A stretch of DNA of 64,000 bases. Origin: Planctomycetota bacterium (GTDB lineage: Bacteria; Planctomycetota; Phycisphaerae; UBA1845; UTPLA1). The notes beneath the pieces were generated by a model. The model was not told the origin of the DNA. It worked only from the letters and a program-made list of their open reading frames with translations, and did not search any database. Shown in pieces: positions 59,852-64,000 of the stretch; within the stretch, counting starts at the first letter, position 1; each line of letters starts with the position of its first letter. Made by a program: the position numbers and the translations under genes. The stretch is from contig JACRIM010000030.1 of assembly GCA_016235815.1 (NCBI GenBank), forward strand, positions 1-64,000, given 5' to 3'.

Positions 59852-60090
59852 AGCTCGGCTCCCGAATTACGCGGGGCCGCCGCCTCGTGATCCGCGACAT
59901 CCACATCATTCGGCCACCAATATTTGACGGCGAGCCAATAAACCACCGCCGTGAGAATTGAGAGAAAGACGTGAAACGCCAATCCGATCGGCATGAAGCC
60001 AAGGATGACCGGATCGATTCGATCCCACCACCAGATGTCCTGATGCAGAATGAGGAGCAACAGAATAAGTGCGAGGATGAGGCGTTTCAT
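59848..60090 (-). CDS. DUF3311-type small membrane protein, SSS partner
   Basis: An 80-residue protein with two hydrophobic helices, 'LILALILLLLILHQD' and 'LAFHVFLSILTAVVYWLAV', and an acidic C-terminal tail. It fits the DUF3311/YhdT-like small proteins encoded beside SSS symporters, as YhdT stands beside PanF, presumably as accessory subunits. The TTGA overlap with the symporter start supports this. Confidence 0.75.
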   Translation of the reverse strand: MKRLILALILLLLILHQDIWWWDRIDPVILGFMPIGLAFHVFLSILTAVVYWLAVKYWWPNDVDVADHEAAAPRNSGAEL

Positions 60091-60171
60091 GGCGGTGGTA
60101 CCGAGTCGGTCAGTTTAGTCGACATGCCACCAGGCTGGCGCCGGGTGCTCGGATTGGGATGCGACATTTCA

Positions 60172-61425
60172 TCACGCGGGCTGTCCGTGCTCCAGCATGA
60201 TCGACTCGGGCAGCGTCAGGTGCTTGGCCAGCGTGTCGAACAATTCGCCGAGATCATCCTCGAAGACGTCGCCGATGAGAACCCGCGTGACATCATTCTT
60301 CAAGTGCGGGTACTGGGAAACAAACTTACCCATTCGGAACGTCGGGTCGTAATAGGCATAGACCAACATACGGATGCGGTGCATGCCCTCGGCGGCCTTG
60401 GGTCCGTAGCGACCGAGCCGTTCCTCTGAAAAGTCCTGCGCCTGAAACGCATCGTGGATGCAATCGGCCGCAAGCTCTGCACTCTTCAGCGCCAGGAGCA
60501 CGCCGGAGGAATAGAGAGGATCGAGGAAACCGAAGGCATCGCCGACCAGCACCCATCCATCGCCGGCAGCACGCCGCGAGCGATAGGAAAAATCGGCGGT
60601 CGTGTAATACGGGCGAACGCGCTCGGCGTTTACCAGGCGTCGAGCCAGGCCCGGCGTGTTGGCGATTTCTTCCTCCAGGATGGCCCCGGGATCGTCGCCG
60701 CGGCCGTTGTACAGATGCGCCGGGGGCGCGACGACGCCGATGCTGGTGATGTTGTCTTCCAGCGGGATGAACCAGAACCAGCCCTGCGTATTCGGGAGGG
60801 CAATGACCAGCGTCGCACCGGCATTTCGCCCGTCATCACGGAGGGCATTCTTCCAGTAGCTGTAGATGACGGCGTTCTTGAGCTTCTCGTCGCCGTAGCG
60901 CGTGTTGAGTTGTCGCGAGAGCATCGCCGATTGGCCCGTGGCATCGACCGTCACCTTCGCGCGAATCTCCTTTGTCTCGCCGCCGACCATTACTCGGACG
61001 CCGACGGCGCGATGGTCCTCGAAAATAACCTCGCGAACGGTGGCCTGCTCAACAACATTCACGCCGTGCTTGCGGGCGTTATCGAGCAGCATCTGGTCGA
61101 ACTTGTCGCGATGGACCTGCCATGTGTACGACCATTCGCCGGGGTCGCGATCGGGGAAAAAGAACGGCGCGGATTCGCGGCCCGTCGAGTTGATGAACTG
61201 CACGCTCTCCTTCACGACGAAATTGGAGCTCTTCATCTGCTCCAACATGCCGATGCGCTTGAGCGTCCAATAGGTATGCGGGATCAGCGATTCGCCGATG
61301 TGGTGGCGCGGAAACTTGGTGCGTTCCAGTTGAAGCACGCTGTAGCCGTAGTCGGCAAGGATGGTGGACGCGGTGGAACCCGATGGCCCACCGCCAATGA
61401 CAATGACGTCGTAGGTGTTGTTCAT
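60172..61425 (-). CDS. Flavin-dependent halogenase-like FAD oxidoreductase
   Basis: A 417-residue protein with FAD motif 'GGGPSG' (11-16). It has the halogenase marks: 'GESLIPH' near 44, a lysine K72 in 'VVKESVQF' at the place of PrnA Lys79, the 'WFWFIP' motif (216-221, W.W.IP type), and 'FLDPLYSSG' (300-308, F..P..S.G type). Flavin halogenases use chloride or bromide, FADH2 and oxygen on phenols or indoles. Related geranylgeranyl reductase/dehydrogenase enzymes share part of the pattern, so halogenation is not certain. Start ATG 61425 is preferred over TTG 61431. Confidence 0.75.
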   Translation of the reverse strand: MNNTYDVIVIGGGPSGSTASTILADYGYSVLQLERTKFPRHHIGESLIPHTYWTLKRIGMLEQMKSSNFVVKESVQFINSTGRESAPFFFPDRDPGEWSYTWQVHRDKFDQMLLDNARKHGVNVVEQATVREVIFEDHRAVGVRVMVGGETKEIRAKVTVDATGQSAMLSRQLNTRYGDEKLKNAVIYSYWKNALRDDGRNAGATLVIALPNTQGWFWFIPLEDNITSIGVVAPPAHLYNGRGDDPGAILEEEIANTPGLARRLVNAERVRPYYTTADFSYRSRRAAGDGWVLVGDAFGFLDPLYSSGVLLALKSAELAADCIHDAFQAQDFSEERLGRYGPKAAEGMHRIRMLVYAYYDPTFRMGKFVSQYPHLKNDVTRVLIGDVFEDDLGELFDTLAKHLTLPESIMLEHGQPA

Positions 61426-61436
61426 AGTCAAGATTT

Positions 61437-61453
61437 AGTCCGCTATACGAACC
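61437..61453. repeat. Degenerate first copy of a tandem palindrome
   Basis: GTCCGCTATACGAACCA matches the core of the two following repeats at 13 of 17 bases and has the same spacing. Confidence 0.4.
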
Positions 61454-61458
61454 AGTCC

Positions 61459-61506
61459 GTAGGGTCCGCTGTGCGGACCAATAGGTAGGGTCCGCTGTGC
61501 GGACCA
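61459..61506. repeat. Tandem 26-bp palindromic repeat, two copies
   Basis: Two units, 61459-61480 and 61485-61506, have the perfect stem GGTCCGC-TGT-GCGGACC. They fill the gap between the halogenase-like and chorismate-lyase-like genes. A bidirectional terminator, attenuator or mobile REP-like element is possible. Confidence 0.6.
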
Positions 61507-61508
61507 GC

Positions 61509-62039
61509 CTAGTGTGTCACGACTTCCAGGAGTCGAATCGCCGGTTGATCCTCGAAATAAATCGTTCCAATGCGGCCATAAAACGGAGCCAGGTCCATGC
61601 CGAAATGTTCAGCGAGTAAACCGGCTCCATCGAACCGCATGAACCATCGAGGCTCGACGCGTCGCATTACGTTTGCAGAAATCAAAAGGTCGCCCAATGG
61701 CCGCTTTTCGTCGAGGATCATAGTGCGCACGGCCGGGTTTGTGCAGGCCAGATCAATGCGAACAAGGCCGATCTCGACGACGCGGTTCTGCCCCATCGGC
61801 CGAAGGGCAATCAGTCGGCGGTACACATCGCCCTCCATGGCATGACTCAACACTTGCAGTTCAACGGCCGCACCGTGGTAGTCGCCCAACCGCGTCGTCA
61901 TATGGTCATTGTGAACGAGCAACCGGGCAAACGGCTCAGGAACGTCGCCTGCGGCGATCACTGTTCCGGCGGGCAAATCGTTCACGCCGACGAGGCCGTT
62001 ACGCAGGTCGTCGAGGGTCTCGGCGGCGGAATCGTGCAT
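61509..62039 (-). CDS. Chorismate lyase-like protein
   Basis: A 176-residue protein matching the UbiC/DUF98 (chorismate lyase and UTRA-like) fold: 'LLVHNDHMTTRL', 'VYRRLIALR' with R74/R75 at the place of the UbiC active-site Arg, 'RPLGDLL', 'MRRVEPRWF' and the closing 'IRLLEVV' with E172 at the place of the UbiC catalytic Glu. UbiC forms 4-hydroxybenzoate and pyruvate. No ubiquinone genes adjoin, and the next gene is the halogenase-like oxidoreductase. The start is uncertain: the ATG at 62039 lacks a clear ribosome site and a longer TTG frame overlaps the radical SAM gene. Confidence 0.6.
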   Translation of the reverse strand: MHDSAAETLDDLRNGLVGVNDLPAGTVIAAGDVPEPFARLLVHNDHMTTRLGDYHGAAVELQVLSHAMEGDVYRRLIALRPMGQNRVVEIGLVRIDLACTNPAVRTMILDEKRPLGDLLISANVMRRVEPRWFMRFDGAGLLAEHFGMDLAPFYGRIGTIYFEDQPAIRLLEVVTH

Positions 62040-62079
62040 GATGGCGTTTGGAGAAATCGGTTCACCCTCTCGCAGCGCG

Positions 62080-63444
62080 TCAGGTATAACGGACGCCGCG
62101 ATACTCGCTTTCGAAAAAGCGCGGCAACAGGCTGTCAACGCGGAGCAGGCCCGCTCGGTTCAGCCGAACCTCGTCGCCGGCGACTTCGCCCATTCCGTCG
62201 CGACGGATCGACTCAAAGGCCTCTGAAAAGCGCGAGGCGATATCCACTGTGAACTTCGTCCGGAAGTAGGCAGCGTCAAGTCGGCCGGTCTTCAGTTGCA
62301 GGATCAATTCACGAATGAGTCGCTGGTCCTGCGTAACAGGCAATGCACGGGCAATTGGTAACTCCCCCCTGCCGACCCGCTCCAGGTACGAATCCCACGC
62401 ATCGACGTTCTGGTAGTGAATCCCCGCGACATGCGAAAAGCTCGCCACCCCCGTTCCCACCAGATCGGCCCCATGCCACAGGGAATCGCGATAGACAAAG
62501 CCACTCGCGGGTGAGGGCTTCACCAGCGTGTAGCCGCTCGACACGCGATATCCGTCGGCCTCGAATTGTGAAAACGCATAATCAACCCACGCGCGTTTGG
62601 TAGCCCAATCGGCGACCGGCGGGGCGTCGCCCGATTCCTTCGCCTGGCGCGAGATCACCGTGTTAAACGGCAGCTCCATTTGATAGATCGTCACGCTATC
62701 GGGCTGCATCGTCAGTGCCTTCGCCACGGCCGCCTTCCACTTGTCCGGTGTATCCCCCACCATTCCGGCGATCAGGTCGATGTTGATCTGCGGAAAGCCG
62801 ACCTCGCGCGCCCACTGCCAGGCGCGTTCGATCTCGGCGGATTTGTGGGCACGGCCGTTTGCGACCAGCACGTCGTCGTCGAAGTGCTCGACGCCAAGTG
62901 ACAGTCGGGTGACGCCGATCTGGCGAATGGTGCGGAGTTTGCTTTCCTTGAGCGTGCCCGGTTCGCACTCAAACGTCACCTCTCGCGCTGCCTCCCAGGT
63001 CCAGTGCTTGCCGATGCGATCGATCAGACGAAGCAGTTGTTCGTTGCTTAGAAAACTGGGAGTGCCGCCGCCAAAATAGACGAATTCGAATTGCCGTCCG
63101 GCGAAGACATTCCGTTTGGCGTAAAGCCCAATCTCTTTGGCGAGCGTATCGGTATAGACATCGACCTCGTCGGCGTTCTTGTCGGTATAGACCCGAAAGT
63201 AACAGAAGGTGCAGCGCTTGCGGCAAAAGGGAATGTGCAAGTAGAGGCCGAGCGGCGTCTCGGGCCGCGCCGGTCCATCAAGGGCGTAAACGGCGGAGGG
63301 AACGTGTTCCGGCTTCCACGCGGAGAACGGCGGATAGTTGGCAATGAAATAACTGCCGATTTCGGTCGGCTCAGGCGACTTGATTTGCGGAAGCTCAACC
63401 ATCGGGCCATCGCGCTCGTGGAAGGACCGTATGCCCGACCACAT
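62080..63444 (-). CDS. HemN-like radical SAM enzyme
   Basis: A 454-residue radical SAM protein with the HemN-type cluster motif C74-x3-C78-x2-C81 ('FCRKRCTFC') and the supporting 'VYFGGGTPSFLS', 'ECEPGT', 'GVEHFDDDVL' and 'NIDLIAG' motifs of coproporphyrinogen oxidase-like enzymes. A C-terminal HemN-like domain is present. True HemN usually carries an N-terminal extension with a second SAM site. HemN-like members also include class C methyltransferases and cyclopropanases, so haem synthesis is not proven. It is the first gene of the run into the chorismate-lyase-like gene. Confidence 0.8.
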   Translation of the reverse strand: MWSGIRSFHERDGPMVELPQIKSPEPTEIGSYFIANYPPFSAWKPEHVPSAVYALDGPARPETPLGLYLHIPFCRKRCTFCYFRVYTDKNADEVDVYTDTLAKEIGLYAKRNVFAGRQFEFVYFGGGTPSFLSNEQLLRLIDRIGKHWTWEAAREVTFECEPGTLKESKLRTIRQIGVTRLSLGVEHFDDDVLVANGRAHKSAEIERAWQWAREVGFPQINIDLIAGMVGDTPDKWKAAVAKALTMQPDSVTIYQMELPFNTVISRQAKESGDAPPVADWATKRAWVDYAFSQFEADGYRVSSGYTLVKPSPASGFVYRDSLWHGADLVGTGVASFSHVAGIHYQNVDAWDSYLERVGRGELPIARALPVTQDQRLIRELILQLKTGRLDAAYFRTKFTVDIASRFSEAFESIRRDGMGEVAGDEVRLNRAGLLRVDSLLPRFFESEYRGVRYT

Positions 63445-63508
63445 CGCGGGCTGAATGAATTACCATAGTGTAGCAACGAAGCAGGGCGGGCCGCCAAAAG
63501 CAGGTGTT

Positions 63509-63907
63509 TTACTTTTTGGCAATCTTTATCTGGGCCTGGGCACGAGCGACGGCGCGGCGACGAGTCTCCATGGATTTCTCGTCCTTCATCGGCATCTGGT
63601 TCGCCACAGCGAGGGCCTTCTCGGCATCGGCGCGAATGATCGAATCGGCGCTGGCGGCTCGCTCAGTCAGGATGGTCACATCATTGTTCAGAACCTGGGC
63701 GAACCCCCCATCGACGTAGAATTCCTTGCTGCCATCGGTCGGCGTATCGACCCGCAGGACGCCGGTTCCAAGCTCACAAAGGAGCGGGGCACGCATGTTC
63801 ATGACACCAATCAACCCGTCATGGGCGGGCAAAACGACGTTGGTCGCGTCGGCGTCGAAGACCTGTTGTTCCGGGGTAATGATGCAGCAGTGGAGCGTCT
63901 TGGCCAT
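63509..63907 (-). CDS. atpC: ATP synthase F1 epsilon subunit
   Basis: A 132-residue epsilon subunit: beta-sandwich opening 'CCIITPEQQVFDADATNVVLPAHDGLIGVM', 'YVDGGFAQVLNNDVTIL', then the C-terminal helical region 'SIIRADAEKALAVANQMP...RAQAQIKIAKK'. It normally follows atpD, which would lie beyond the right edge. The long C-terminal helices could inhibit ATP hydrolysis. No Rho-independent terminator is clear after it. Confidence 0.93.
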   Translation of the reverse strand: MAKTLHCCIITPEQQVFDADATNVVLPAHDGLIGVMNMRAPLLCELGTGVLRVDTPTDGSKEFYVDGGFAQVLNNDVTILTERAASADSIIRADAEKALAVANQMPMKDEKSMETRRRAVARAQAQIKIAKK

Positions 63908-64000
63908 CCGGTTACGTTAGGGCAGGCCCCCCTTTTCGTCAACGAGCCGACAGCGTCCGGAAACACGAGCCGCCTTGTCTGGATCGAGGCCTCAAACGCT

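Overview
The window looks like a chromosomal segment of a GC-rich (roughly 60 percent by eye) Gram-negative bacterium, most probably a member of the Planctomycetota or a close relative. The indications are secreted proteins with dockerin, FG-GAP, PQQ-propeller and PEP-CTERM features, a 'WPNFRGP..DG' propeller start, many lipoproteins, a lipid A gene (lpxI), a split glycine cleavage system and a Phycisphaera/Pirellula-like mix of SSS symporters and orphan glycosyltransferases. This is inference from gene content; no rRNA is present. No prophage, integron or CRISPR array is seen.

Layout. 1-620: a decayed REP-associated (IS200-like) transposase and four REP-like palindromes. 619-2602: MacA-like adaptor plus ABC ATPase without a permease. 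2796-4517: a CPXCG protein, endonuclease IV and a DUF309 protein. 4548-8976: lpxI, an NAD-dependent sugar epimerase and glycogen phosphorylase in one run. 9068-9190: tRNA-Asp with a terminator. 9251-12349: a NeuB-like synthase, an HDOD protein and a methyltransferase. 12526-18742: an HtrA protease, two tandem amidohydrolases (the second without its metal ligands) and a transporter-like/spermidine-synthase-like/TPR fusion, the last three coupled by ATGA overlaps. 18781-20483: a DUF3486-like orphan and a HigBA-type toxin-antitoxin pair. 21219-24757: pyruvate dehydrogenase E1 alpha, E1 beta and E2. 24939-25727: class D beta-lactamase. 25828-26611: a fossil of the gcvP 3' end and a DUF433/DUF5615 toxin-antitoxin pair. 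26651-34122: gcvP, then an ECF sigma factor with a membrane anti-sigma/vWA protein on the other strand, then gcvH and gcvT.

34167-49597 is rich in exported proteins: TSUP permease, a 14-repeat FG-GAP/dockerin protein, zinc phospholipase C-like protein, RDD protein, a small protein with a C-terminal sorting-like tail, tRNA-Gln, a two-CxxCH lipoprotein, a 1235-residue lipoprotein with calcium-binding RTX-type repeats, an alpha/beta hydrolase lipoprotein and a PQQ propeller. 49759-55159 is a glycosyltransferase / ABC ATPase / FtsX-type permease operon. 55250-57681 holds a PEP-CTERM protein, a PQQ propeller and a small membrane protein. 57766-63444, all on the minus strand, holds a hotdog thioesterase, an SSS symporter with a DUF3311 partner, a flavin-dependent halogenase-like oxidoreductase, a chorismate-lyase-like protein and a HemN-like radical SAM enzyme, a possible small aromatic-metabolite locus. 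The window ends with atpC.

The points most worth checking are the halogenase-like/chorismate-lyase-like/radical SAM group, the active/inactive amidohydrolase pair fused by coupling to the synthase-TPR protein, two toxin-antitoxin operons that both place a TATACT box 6-7 nt before the start codon (predicting leaderless mRNAs), the gcvP tail fossil beside one of them, and the REP palindromes next to the decayed REP-type transposase.
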